Source: Streptomyces parvulus
Lineage (GTDB): Bacteria; Actinomycetota; Actinomycetes; Streptomycetales; Streptomycetaceae
Reading direction: 5' to 3'
NCBI RefSeq assembly: GCF_014648855.1
Contig: NZ_BMRX01000020.1
Span: 62,001 to 126,000, forward strand
DNA: 64,000 nucleotides
Shown one piece after another: positions 15,727-24,079 of this stretch; the first letter of the stretch is position 1, and the number at the start of each line of letters is the position of its first letter. The notes beneath the pieces are model-generated. The model searched no databases and had not been told where the DNA came from. It saw only the letters and a list, made by a program, of their open reading frames with translations. The position numbers were made by a program, and so were the translations under genes.

Positions 15727-16929
15727 GTGCTCTCCGAACAGTCCGTCCCCGTCGTCCGCGCCACCCTGCCCGCCGTCGCAGCGGCCCTCGGCGACATCAC
15801 CGAGCTGTTCTACCGGAAGCTCTTCGCCGCCCACCCCGGACTGCTGCGGGACCTGTTCAACCGCGGCAACCAGGCGGGCGGGGAACAGCAGCGTGCCCTT
15901 GCCGGCTCCGTAGCCGTCTTCGCCGGCCTGCTGCTGGAGCGCCCCGACGCCCGGCCCGACATCGTGCTGGGCCGTATCGCCCACAAGCACGCCTCCCTCG
16001 GCATCACCTCCGACCAGTACAAGACCGTCCACCGCCACCTGTTCGCCGCGCTCGCGGAGGTGCTCGGCGACGCCGTCACCCCCGAGGTCGCCGCCGCCTG
16101 GGACGAGGTCTACTGGCTGATGGCCAACGCGCTCATGGCCATCGAGGCCCGGCTCTACGCGGAGGCGGGCGTCACCGAGGGCGACGTCTGGCGCCGGATG
16201 GAGGTCGTCGGGCGTCGCGAGGAGAGCCCGGACGCGCTCGGTCTCGTCCTGCGGCCCGCCGACGGCCGCTCCGTACCGTCCTTCCGCCCCGGCCAGTACG
16301 TCGGCATCCGCTCCCAACTGCCCGACGGCTCCCGGCAGATACGCCAGTACAGCCTGTCCGCCGCACCCTGCCGCACCGAGCTGCGCATCACCGTCAAGCG
16401 CGTGCACGGCGGCGGGCGGCCCGACGGCGAGGTCTCCACCTGGCTGCACGAGCGGGTCCGCGAGGGCGACGTCCTGGACGTCTCCGCGCCCTTCGGCGAC
16501 CTCACCCTCGCGGCGGGCGACGGGCCGCTGCTCCTCGCCTCCGCCGGCATCGGCATCACCCCCGTCCTGGCCATGCTCGACCACCTCGCGGCCACCGGCG
16601 CCACCCGGCCGGTCACCGTCCTCCACGCCGACCGCACCCCCGCCGCCCACGCCCACCGGCGGGAACAGCGCGCCCTGGTGGACGCCCTGCCGGACGCCCG
16701 GATCCACCTCTTCTACGAGGAGCCCGGCGACGCCGCGCCGGAGGCCTCGGCCGGACGCGTCGACCTCGCCGGAGTCGACGTGCCCCCGGGGCTCACGGCC
16801 TACCTGTGCGGCCCGGTGCCGTTCATGCGCGCGGTCCGCGGGGGCCTGCTGCGCCGGGGCGTCGCCGCCGAGGCCGTCCACTACGAGGTCTTCGGCCCCG
16901 ACCTCGGACTGATTCCCGGCGGGCGTTAG
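15727..16929 (+). CDS. hmpA: Flavohaemoprotein, nitric oxide dioxygenase
   Basis: The protein is 400 residues with three domains in order: a globin (1 to about 140) with B10 Tyr29 and proximal His86 in IAHKHASLGI; an FAD-binding beta-barrel with R-Q-Y-S-L-S near residue 206; and an NAD(P)H-binding domain with GIGITPVLAMLDHL and a terminal CGPVPFMRAV. It converts NO and O2 to nitrate using NAD(P)H, in the cytoplasm. The GTG start is preceded by AAGGAG. The NsrR operator and the adjacent nsrR make NO-dependent induction very likely. Confidence 0.97.
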   Translation: MLSEQSVPVVRATLPAVAAALGDITELFYRKLFAAHPGLLRDLFNRGNQAGGEQQRALAGSVAVFAGLLLERPDARPDIVLGRIAHKHASLGITSDQYKTVHRHLFAALAEVLGDAVTPEVAAAWDEVYWLMANALMAIEARLYAEAGVTEGDVWRRMEVVGRREESPDALGLVLRPADGRSVPSFRPGQYVGIRSQLPDGSRQIRQYSLSAAPCRTELRITVKRVHGGGRPDGEVSTWLHERVREGDVLDVSAPFGDLTLAAGDGPLLLASAGIGITPVLAMLDHLAATGATRPVTVLHADRTPAAHAHRREQRALVDALPDARIHLFYEEPGDAAPEASAGRVDLAGVDVPPGLTAYLCGPVPFMRAVRGGLLRRGVAAEAVHYEVFGPDLGLIPGGR

Positions 16930-17276
16930 GCCGCGGCGGTGAACGCGGTCGTGATGGCGGTGTCGACACGGGCGTGCACGACCAGGCGGGTGCCCGTGGT
17001 GTCCGCGTTGTTCTCCAGCAGCCGCCGGACCGGCGCGCTGTGGGTGACCGCCGACATCAGGACGCCGAGCCTCCCGCACCACTGGTGGGCCCGGAGCACG
17101 GCGCTGACCGCGGCGTGTCCGTCGGCGCCCTCGGTGAGCACGATGACGACGGGGGTCGGCTGATGGGCGTCGACCAGGTTGGTGATGTGCGTGGTCAGCG
17201 CGGCCCGCCCGTCGATTCCCGGGTCCCGGTCCACCGTGATGACCAGGACCCCATGCTCCAGGGTGTGGGACAGCAT
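16926..17276 (-). CDS. STAS-like small protein
   Basis: The protein is 116 residues. The pattern of alternating short strands and helices (GVLVITVDRDPGIDGRAALTTHITNLVDAH, PVVIVLTEGADGHAAVSAVLRAHQWC, LGVLMSAVTHSAPVRRLLEN, RLVVHARVDTAITTAF) resembles the STAS fold of anti-sigma-factor antagonists, but no clear phosphorylatable Ser is seen. The ATG at 17276 has GGAGG five bases before it. It is convergent with hmpA, the two stops overlapping by 4 bp. The function is unknown. Confidence 0.6.
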   Translation of the reverse strand: MLSHTLEHGVLVITVDRDPGIDGRAALTTHITNLVDAHQPTPVVIVLTEGADGHAAVSAVLRAHQWCGRLGVLMSAVTHSAPVRRLLENNADTTGTRLVVHARVDTAITTAFTAAA

Positions 17277-17440
17277 CGCGGCCTCCGATCCGTCGCCTCG
17301 TGGCGAAGTTGTGTTCAGTGAAGGTCCCCGCCACGGGGTCCGCAACGCGCCTCGGGGACGCCGGGCCTCCGGCGCGCGCCCGCTGAGTACGATCATCCGG
17401 TCCGCCCGAACACCGCAGACGTCCCGAGGAGCCCCGGCCC

Positions 17441-18124
17441 GTGCCCGCCCTGCTGCCCCCGCCCCGCACCGGGCACCGACTGCCCGACCCGGAGCGCCTG
17501 ACGCGGCGGGAGGACGGGGAACGGCTGCACGCCCTGCTCTGGCGTCCGGGCCCGGGCTGGCGGATGGCCAGCAGCGCCGTCCTGGGCGGCGGGATCGGCG
17601 AGCGCGCCTGGGTGCTCAACGCCCAGGTCGCCCACGGCTACCGGCGCACCGACCCCGCCCGCCACCTGGCCGCCCTCGCGCACGCCGCGGGCGCCCGGGG
17701 GCCCGGCGTGGGCCTGATGACCGCGGCCGACGTGTCCGCCTGCGCCCGCGCACACGACGGCGGGGCCGACGCCGTCGTGACGGCGGGCATCTCGGTACGC
17801 GGGTGGGCGGCCGCGCCCGGGGACGGCGTGCCCGGCGCCGCCCCGCCGGGGACGATCAACATCGTCGCCGCCGTGCCGATCGCGCTGAGCGACGCGGCGC
17901 TGGTCAACGCGGTGATGACGGCGACCGAGGCCAAGGTGCAGGCGCTCCTCGACGCGGGGCTCGACTGCTCCGGAACCCCCACGGACGCCGTGTGCGTCGC
18001 CGCCCGCGCCCCGCAGCCGGGCGGCGACGCACACGCCTTCGCCGGCCCCCGCTCCGAGTGGGGCGCCCGGCTGGCCCGCACCGTCCACCGGGCCGTGCGG
18101 TCCGCGCTGCCCGCCCCCGGCTGA
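17441..18124 (+). CDS. cbiZ: Adenosylcobinamide amidohydrolase, CbiZ family
   Basis: The protein is 227 residues from a GTG. Family landmarks include MASSAVLGGGIGERAWVLNAQVAHGYRRTDPARHL, GVGLMTAADVSACARAHDGGADAVVTAGI, GTINIVAAVPIALSDAALVNAVMTATEAKVQAL and CSGTPTDAVCVAA. CbiZ cleaves the aminopropanol side chain of adenosylcobinamide to give adenosylcobyric acid, salvaging incomplete corrinoids. No cobalamin biosynthesis gene is adjacent, so this is an isolated salvage function. The assignment rests on these motifs and the length. Confidence 0.85.
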   Translation: MPALLPPPRTGHRLPDPERLTRREDGERLHALLWRPGPGWRMASSAVLGGGIGERAWVLNAQVAHGYRRTDPARHLAALAHAAGARGPGVGLMTAADVSACARAHDGGADAVVTAGISVRGWAAAPGDGVPGAAPPGTINIVAAVPIALSDAALVNAVMTATEAKVQALLDAGLDCSGTPTDAVCVAARAPQPGGDAHAFAGPRSEWGARLARTVHRAVRSALPAPG

Positions 18125-18135
18125 GCGCGGGCCCG

Positions 18136-18396
18136 CTACAGCGACGTTCTGCGCCGCATCGCCCGCGTCCGCAGAACCAGCGCCGCGGCGAGCAGCACCC
18201 AGGCCACGGCGGAGTACACCCACGCGGTCGCGCCCCGGGCGAGGTCGACGACGCTCCACACCGCCCACAGCGCGAGCACCACGCACAGCGCGGTCCAGGC
18301 GATGTCCGCCAGGCGGGTGCGCAGCTGGGCCCGCTGCGCGGTGCCCGGTTCCAGATCGCCCAGGCCGCTGTCGGCGGCCGGCTGCCGCTCGTCCAT
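18136..18396 (-). CDS. Small two-helix membrane protein
   Basis: The protein is 86 residues with a polar N-terminal 28 residues, two membrane helices (DIAWTALCVVLALWAVWSVVDL and TAWVYSAVAWVLLAAALVL) and a basic tail RTRAMRRRTSL. AAGGAG stands six bases before the ATG. It has no recognisable domain. It lies downstream of snapalysin on the same strand with a 125-bp gap. Confidence 0.6.
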   Translation of the reverse strand: MDERQPAADSGLGDLEPGTAQRAQLRTRLADIAWTALCVVLALWAVWSVVDLARGATAWVYSAVAWVLLAAALVLRTRAMRRRTSL

Positions 18397-18521
18397 GTCG
18401 GACTCCTTCCGGAGGTCGCAGAGAAGTGAACTCCGGCTACCCGCCCAGGCCTTGCGCACGCGGGCGGACAGGCGTGCGGGGACGGCCCGGCCGGGCCGCC
18501 CCCGCACGTGGCACCGTTGCG

Positions 18522-19205
18522 TCAGCGCTGCGAGGCCTTCTCCAGCGCCTTGTCGAGAGCCGCCTGGAAGCCGTTGACCCACAGCTGGTTCACCCGGCTG
18601 CGCTCGGCCGAGTTCGGGTAGGCGTTGGTGCAGGACGGGCCGGGGCCGCCGCCCGACATCAGCTCGCTGCACGGGCCCGAGTAGTGGTCGGGCAGGCCGA
18701 GCACGTGGCCCGTCTCGTGCGCGGTGACCCGCGTCGAGTCGTACTGCTGGTTCTGCCGGTAGTCGAGGAAGATGTACCCGTTGCCGTGCCCGTCCGTCGA
18801 GGCGTACGAGCCGCGCGAGTCGTTGCCCTCGTAGTACGCGAAGTCCGCACCGGAACTTCTCTCCGCCAGCCGGACGTTGGAGACCGAGCCGTTCCAGATC
18901 TGGGTGGAGCGGGATATCTGCGAGCGGAAGCTCGGCGCGTTGGTGGTGCTGTAGTAGACGGTGACGGCCGCCGCGGACGACGGACTGGCGGCCCGCTTCT
19001 CGGCGACGGACTTGACGACCGCCTCGAAGAACGCCCGGTTCGCGGCCGCGTCCTCGCCCGAACCGGCCGAGGGCTCGAAGCCCACGTGGGCGGCCTGGGC
19101 CGGCGCCTGGGGAGCGGCGGCCGTGGCGGCGGGAACGGTGCCGAGCAGCGCCGCGGTCAGGCCGAGGCCGGCCGCGGTGGACAGCAGGGGCAGGGTGATG
19201 CGCAT
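18522..19205 (-). CDS. snpA: Snapalysin, secreted M7 zinc metalloprotease
   Basis: The protein is 227 residues. A signal peptide (MRITLPLLSTAAGLGLTAAL...) and propeptide precede the mature protease. The extended zinc motif is H-E-T-G-H-V-L-G-L-P-D, with the Asp as third ligand typical of M7 snapalysins, and a cysteine pair (GPC...PSC) follows. It is a small neutral protease found almost only in Streptomyces, secreted to degrade milk or host proteins. A LysR-type gene diverges from it across a perfect palindrome, the known control arrangement of snpA/mprA loci. Confidence 0.95.
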   Translation of the reverse strand: MRITLPLLSTAAGLGLTAALLGTVPAATAAAPQAPAQAAHVGFEPSAGSGEDAAANRAFFEAVVKSVAEKRAASPSSAAAVTVYYSTTNAPSFRSQISRSTQIWNGSVSNVRLAERSSGADFAYYEGNDSRGSYASTDGHGNGYIFLDYRQNQQYDSTRVTAHETGHVLGLPDHYSGPCSELMSGGGPGPSCTNAYPNSAERSRVNQLWVNGFQAALDKALEKASQR

Positions 19206-19290
19206 CGATGACTCCTAGAGTGGGGGAGTGGGGAGAAGTCGTCACCGGTGAGTGTGGGGCGCCCATGAGCCCGCTGTGATGATGGCAACT

Positions 19291-19313
19291 GGTGATAGGA
19301 CCGGGCTATCACC
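19291..19313. promoter_or_regulatory. LysR operator between snpA and its regulator
   Basis: The perfect 8-bp arms GGTGATAG (19291-19298) and CTATCACC (19306-19313) are separated by 7 bp and contain the LysR T-N11-A pattern. It lies 86 bp before the snapalysin start and 107 bp before the regulator start, placed for activation of one and autoregulation of the other. Confidence 0.75.
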
Positions 19314-19419
19314 GCCCGGCACACCCCCGGTGCGGCTTGGACCGGAGTGCAGAACTCGCCCTGATCCGCCGCGTTTTGTTCACCTGGCGCAACCAACTGT
19401 TCCGCCTTACGCTCCCTGC

Positions 19420-20406
19420 ATGGAGCTCGAGGTGAGGCACCTACGCGCGCTCTGCGCCATCGCCGACGGCGGCAGCCTGCACCGAGCCGCCCGTCAACTC
19501 GGCGTCAGCCAGCCCGCGTTGAGCACCCAGCTGAGCCGCATCGAACAGGCCCTGGGCGGCCCCTTGTTCGTCCGCGAACGCACCGGCTGCCGCCCCACCC
19601 CCCTCGGGCGCTCCGTCCTCGGCCGGGCCCGTCCACTGCTCGCCGACATGAGCACCCTGGTCCGCGAGGCGCGCGCCGCCGCGGCCGGCGCCGACAGCAG
19701 GCTCCGCATCGGCTCCACGGCCAGCCGCGCCCTGGCCGGCTGGCTGCGCCGGCTCAGACGCCCGGGCCTGGAACCCACCCTCCAGATGGACGTCTCCGCC
19801 AACGCGCTGCTGCGCCGGGTCGCCGAGGGGCAGCTCGACGTCGCCTTCGTCCACGAGGTCGAGGGCAGCGCCCTGCACGTCCCCGACGGGCTGCGGCTGC
19901 GGGTCCTCGTCGAACGCGAACCGCAGTTCGTCATGCTGCCCGCCGACCACCCCGCGGCCGCCCGCCCCGTGGTCCGCCTCGCCGACCTGGCCGACGACCG
20001 CTGGATGGTCGACCCCACCGTCGACGGCGAGTGGGACGGCGTGCACCGCATGCTCCGCGCCGTCGGCCTCAACCCCCGCGTCCTGCACGGCGACTACCAC
20101 ACCGCCGCCTCCCTCGTCGCCACCGGCGAGGTCGTGACCGTCTGCCAGCCCAGCTCCCAGACCCGCCCCGACATGGCGGTGCGGCGCCTGTACGGCGACC
20201 CCCTCGGCGTACGCCTCCTGCTGGCCGCGCGCACCCGGGCCGAGCTGGACGCCGTCTTCCCGGCGCTGGAGGACGCCTACTGGGAGGCGGCCCGCCAGTC
20301 CACCGCGTACCGGGAGTGGCTGGAGGGCGCCGGGATCCGCATGCTCCCCAGGCGCCCGGTCACCGCCGCCGGAACCGACCGGGTGGAGTTCGTCCGGGCC
20401 CGCTGA
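19420..20406 (+). CDS. LysR-family regulator of snapalysin
   Basis: The protein is 328 residues beginning MELEVRHLRALCAIADGGSLHRAARQLGVSQPALSTQLSRIEQALGGPLFVRERTGCRPT, a typical LysR helix-turn-helix; the C-terminal two-lobe effector domain follows. In other streptomycetes the gene divergent from snpA encodes its LysR activator (SnpR/MprR type), and the shared palindrome supports that here. A start at 19252 would add a long Pro-rich leader; the ATG at 19420 fits family length. Confidence 0.9.
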   Translation: MELEVRHLRALCAIADGGSLHRAARQLGVSQPALSTQLSRIEQALGGPLFVRERTGCRPTPLGRSVLGRARPLLADMSTLVREARAAAAGADSRLRIGSTASRALAGWLRRLRRPGLEPTLQMDVSANALLRRVAEGQLDVAFVHEVEGSALHVPDGLRLRVLVEREPQFVMLPADHPAAARPVVRLADLADDRWMVDPTVDGEWDGVHRMLRAVGLNPRVLHGDYHTAASLVATGEVVTVCQPSSQTRPDMAVRRLYGDPLGVRLLLAARTRAELDAVFPALEDAYWEAARQSTAYREWLEGAGIRMLPRRPVTAAGTDRVEFVRAR

Positions 20407-20484
20407 CCCGGACCGTCCGGCCGATGGGGTGATTTACGTACCGGCCCGGTGTGTCAGCGTGACGGAACGGTTACGGACAGCATC

Positions 20485-21246
20485 ATGAGCTCTGCACGAC
20501 GACTCCCCACGCTGCGTTCGCTGGCCGTGATGAGTGCCCTGGGCACCTCCGTTCTGCTGATGACCGCCTGCACGAACGCCGATACGACACGTTCGAGCGT
20601 CGCGGAGGCGGCCCAGACCGGGTCTCCGTCCGCGACCGCCACCACTTCCCCCTCCGGATCCCCCAGCGGCTCGCCCTCCGGGTCCGCCTCGCTGACCCAG
20701 GACCAGACCGAGCGCAAGGACCTCGTCTCGGCGACGAAGGTCACCTGGGACAAGGCCGCCGACACCGCCGTCAAGGAGGTCCCCGACACCAAGCTCGTGG
20801 ACCTCGAACTCAAGCGCACGGAGGCCGACGCCACCGCGTCGCCCAGCGGTTCCCCGAGCCCCAGCATGCCGAACCCGGCACCCAGCCAGGGCGCCCCCGA
20901 GTGGGAGGCCAAGGTCGCCGAGAGCGACGGCACCGTGCACCGCGTCGACATCGACGCGGTCAGCGGCAAGGTCTTCCGCGTCCAGGCCGACCCCGACCAG
21001 GACGCCGACGACAAGAGCCAGATGGCCGACTGGCTGGGCAAGGCCAAGCAGACGCCGCAGCAGGCGGTCAAGGCGGCCACCGGCGAGGTCAAGGGCACCG
21101 TCACCCACGTCGAACTCGGCGACAACGACAACCAGCAGGCCGTCTGGTCCGTCGACGTCGTCTCCACCGACAACTGGAACAAGACCACCGTCGGCGTCGA
21201 CGCGGCCAACGGCAAGGTCCTGACCCAGGACGTCGACAACGACTGA
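20485..21246 (+). CDS. PepSY-domain lipoprotein
   Basis: The protein is 253 residues. The lipobox L-M-T-A-C places the lipidated residue at Cys29. A Ser/Pro/Gly-rich linker (SPSGSPSGSPSGSAS) follows, then two PepSY repeats: residues about 85-180 (ATKVTWDKAADTAVKEVPDTKLVDLEL ... VDIDAVSGKVF) and about 190-250 (TPQQAVKAATGEVKGTVTHVEL ... GVDAANGKVLTQDV). PepSY domains are often peptidase inhibitors outside the cytoplasm. The ATG at 20485 is preferred because the lipoprotein signal starts there. Its relation to the nearby snapalysin is speculative. Confidence 0.85.
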   Translation: MSSARRLPTLRSLAVMSALGTSVLLMTACTNADTTRSSVAEAAQTGSPSATATTSPSGSPSGSPSGSASLTQDQTERKDLVSATKVTWDKAADTAVKEVPDTKLVDLELKRTEADATASPSGSPSPSMPNPAPSQGAPEWEAKVAESDGTVHRVDIDAVSGKVFRVQADPDQDADDKSQMADWLGKAKQTPQQAVKAATGEVKGTVTHVELGDNDNQQAVWSVDVVSTDNWNKTTVGVDAANGKVLTQDVDND

Positions 21247-21268
21247 GTCACCGCGGGACGCACACGGA

Positions 21269-21302
21269 CGGGAGCAGCGGGTCGACGGACCCCCTGCTCC
21301 CG
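21269..21302. terminator. Terminator hairpin between PepSY lipoprotein and MFS genes
   Basis: The 15-nt arms begin CGGGAGCAG and end CTGCTCCCG, pair with one C-C mismatch, and enclose a four-base loop GACG. It lies between the convergent stops at 21246 and 21322, so it probably ends both transcripts. Confidence 0.75.
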
Positions 21303-21321
21303 TTCCGCGTGCCTGGCACCG

Positions 21322-22566
21322 TCACCCGGCGGGCGCGGCGGCCTCCGCCGACGCGTTCCCGCCGACGCGGGGCAGCGTCGTGACGGCGAGGAGCCCGAGC
21401 GCCGCCACCGCGGCGAAGAAGTAGAAGCCCCACGGGTGACCGACCCCCGAGGCGACCAGCGCTCCGGTGATGGACGGGCCGACGATCGAACCGATGCGGC
21501 CGATCCCCGACGCCGAGCCGAGCGCGGTGCCGCGCACCGACGCCGGGTAGAAGCTCGTCACGTAGGCGTAGACCAGCACCATGGCCGAGAAGACGAACAC
21601 GCCGGTGAGGAAGACGACGGTGTTGAGCATCAGGTCGCTCTCCATCCGGATGCTCAGGCACGCCAGCATGGCCACCGAGACCGCGAACCAGGCCATGGTG
21701 GTGCCCTTGATCCCACGCCGGTCGGCGACGAACCCGCCGAGGACCAGGCCGACGACGCCGCCGACGTTGAGCACCAGGAGCTGGGTGACGGCGGTCGGCA
21801 CGGGATAGCCGGCGTCGTTCATCAGCTTCGGCAGCCAGGTGTTGAGGCCGTAGACCAGCAGCAGGCCCATGAACGAGGCGACCCAGATGCCGAGGCCCGC
21901 CCGCAGGTACGCCGGCCTCAGCAGCTCGGTGAACGGCACCCGCCGGGCCCCGTCCCGCCGGGCCCGCACGAAGACCTCCGACTCCGGCAGCTTGAACCAC
22001 TGCACGACGGCGACCGCGAGGCCGACGACGCCCAGCAGGTAGAAGAGGATCTCCCAGTCGTCGCCCACCCGGAGGGCGAGCAGCGAGGTGATCACCGCAC
22101 CGGTGTGGTACCCGGTCATCGTCAGCGTGCTGGCCCGCGCCCGGCGTTCGGCCGGCATGTGCTCGGCCATCATCGTCAGCGAGACCGGCATGCAGGCACC
22201 CAGGCCCAGCCCGGCGAGCAGCCGGAGCGCGGCGAACGCGGCGACGGAGTCCGCCAGCGGCACCACGACGGTGAGCAGCGAGAAGAGCCCGACCGAGCCG
22301 ATGAGCAGCCTGCGGCGCCCCAGCCGGTCGGCGAGCGGACCGACGCAGACCGCGCCGATGGCGACCCCGACCAGCGAGAGCGTCGCGATCGTGGTCGCGT
22401 CCCCCGCGGTCATGCCGACGTGACGGGTGTCGAGCAGGGTCGGGATGATGGCGCCGAGGACGACGAGGTCGTAGCCCTCCAGCAGCACGGTGATCCAGCA
22501 GAGGACCACCGTCCAGGAGCCGTTGCCGGCCCGCGCGGACGCGCCGGACGTGGTGGCGGAAGCCAT
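21322..22566 (-). CDS. MFS transporter, aromatic acid:H+ symporter (AAHS) type
   Basis: The protein is 414 residues with 12 predicted helices. The hallmark LLEGYDLVVLGAIIPTLL in helix 1, the A-motif GPLADRLGRRRLL and MTGYHTGAVITSL are typical of AAHS transporters such as BenK/PcaK, which import benzoate, 4-hydroxybenzoate or related acids with protons. The start at 22566 follows GGGAGGG. It is the last gene of a three-gene operon behind benzoylformate decarboxylase and benzaldehyde dehydrogenase, so it likely imports benzoylformate, mandelate or benzoate. Confidence 0.88.
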   Translation of the reverse strand: MASATTSGASARAGNGSWTVVLCWITVLLEGYDLVVLGAIIPTLLDTRHVGMTAGDATTIATLSLVGVAIGAVCVGPLADRLGRRRLLIGSVGLFSLLTVVVPLADSVAAFAALRLLAGLGLGACMPVSLTMMAEHMPAERRARASTLTMTGYHTGAVITSLLALRVGDDWEILFYLLGVVGLAVAVVQWFKLPESEVFVRARRDGARRVPFTELLRPAYLRAGLGIWVASFMGLLLVYGLNTWLPKLMNDAGYPVPTAVTQLLVLNVGGVVGLVLGGFVADRRGIKGTTMAWFAVSVAMLACLSIRMESDLMLNTVVFLTGVFVFSAMVLVYAYVTSFYPASVRGTALGSASGIGRIGSIVGPSITGALVASGVGHPWGFYFFAAVAALGLLAVTTLPRVGGNASAEAAAPAG

Positions 22567-22583
22567 GGTCACCCTCCCCGGGG

Positions 22584-24038
22584 TCAGAACGGGTAGCCGG
22601 CGATGTCCGGGCGGACCGTGACCCACTGGGTCTCGGTGAACGCCTCGACGTTGGCCGCGGCACCGCCGAAACGGGAGCCGGTGCCCGAGGACTTGACCCC
22701 GCCGAAGGGGGCGCCCGGTTCGTCGCTCACGGTCTGCTCGTTGATGTGGACCTTGCCGGACTCGATCCGGTCGGCCAGCCGCATCGCCGTACCGACGTCG
22801 CCGAGGATGCCGACCGACAGCCCGAACTCGCAGTCGTCGACGATCCGCGCGGCCTCCTCGAGGGTGGAGAAGGAGACGACCGGCGCGACGGGACCGAATA
22901 TCTCCTCGCGCCAGGCGGGCATGTCCGGTGTCACCCCGGTGAGGACGGTGGCCCGGTATCCGGCACCCGCCGGCTCACCGCCCGCCGCGATCTTCGCGCC
23001 GGCCGCGACACTGCCGGTGACGATGCCGTGCACCCGCTCCACCTGCCCGCGGTCGATCAGCGGGCCGAGCGCGACGTCCTCGCGGGCCGGATCGCCGACC
23101 GGCAGGGCGTCGGCCTTCGCGGCGAGCGCGGCGGTGTACTCCGCCACCAGCGACTCGTGCACGATGTGCCGGCCGGTCGTCATGCAGATCTGCCCCTGGT
23201 GCAGGTAGGAACCGAACGCCCCCGCGGACGCCGCCCTCGCCGCGTCCGCGCCGGGCAGCACGACCAGCGCGTTGTTCCCGCCCAGCTCCAGGTGGGCCCG
23301 CTTCAGCAGCCGCCCGGCCCGCTCGCCGATCGCCCGCCCGACCGGCGTCGACCCGGTGAAGGAGACGACCCGCACCTCGGGCGCCTCGACGACGGCCTGC
23401 CCGACCGAGCCGTCGCCCGGCAGCAGGTGCAGCACACCGGCCGGCAGCCCCGCCTCCTCGAAGACCCGGGCGACGGCCACCCCGCCGCCGACCGCGGTGC
23501 GCGGATCCGGCTTGAGCAGCACGGCGTTGCCCAGGGCGAGCGCCGGTGCCACCGAGCGCAGGGCCAGCACCAGCGGGAAGTTGAACGGCGCGATCACACT
23601 CACCACCCCGGCCGGGCGGCGGCGGGCGAGCGACCAGCGGGCCTCGTCCGAGGCGAGCACCTCGCCCTGCGGATGGCTCGGCAGGCCCGCGCACTCGAAG
23701 CACTCGCCGATCGCGAGTCCCACCTCGAAGGCCGCCTTCGACCGCACCGATCCGGCCTCCCGCACCAGCCAGTCCTCGATCTCGGCGGCGTGCTCGGTGA
23801 GGAGTTCACCCGCCCGCCGCAGTACGGCGGCCCGCTCCCGCGGCGCGGTCGCCGCCCAGCCGCGCTGCGCCTCGGCGGCCCGGGCGGCGGCGCGCGCCAC
23901 GTCCCCGGCCGTGGCGAGGCCGACCGAGCCCAGCCGGTCACCGGTGGCCGGCTCGGTCACCGGATGCTCCCCGGCCGAGTCCCGCCAGCCGTCGCTGTAG
24001 AACTTCCGGCCCCAGACGTCGCTGTCCAGGAGTGTCAT
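22584..24038 (-). CDS. Benzaldehyde dehydrogenase-like aldehyde dehydrogenase
   Basis: The protein is 484 residues of the ALDH superfamily: cofactor region VVSVIAPFNFPLVLALRSVAPALALGNAVLLKPD, SFTGSTPVGRAIGERAG, general base Glu in LELGGNNALVVL, and catalytic Cys in LHQGQICMTTGRH. The LELGGNNALV form and the EEIFGPVAPVVSF tail fit the benzaldehyde/vanillin dehydrogenase group. Placed 42 bp after benzoylformate decarboxylase, it should oxidise benzaldehyde to benzoate with NAD(P)+. The catalytic assignment is solid; exact substrate is inferred from context. Confidence 0.9.
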   Translation of the reverse strand: MTLLDSDVWGRKFYSDGWRDSAGEHPVTEPATGDRLGSVGLATAGDVARAAARAAEAQRGWAATAPRERAAVLRRAGELLTEHAAEIEDWLVREAGSVRSKAAFEVGLAIGECFECAGLPSHPQGEVLASDEARWSLARRRPAGVVSVIAPFNFPLVLALRSVAPALALGNAVLLKPDPRTAVGGGVAVARVFEEAGLPAGVLHLLPGDGSVGQAVVEAPEVRVVSFTGSTPVGRAIGERAGRLLKRAHLELGGNNALVVLPGADAARAASAGAFGSYLHQGQICMTTGRHIVHESLVAEYTAALAAKADALPVGDPAREDVALGPLIDRGQVERVHGIVTGSVAAGAKIAAGGEPAGAGYRATVLTGVTPDMPAWREEIFGPVAPVVSFSTLEEAARIVDDCEFGLSVGILGDVGTAMRLADRIESGKVHINEQTVSDEPGAPFGGVKSSGTGSRFGGAAANVEAFTETQWVTVRPDIAGYPF

Positions 24039-24079
24039 CGTCGTCCCTCTCTTCGTGGGGTGTCGGGATGTCGTTGCGG

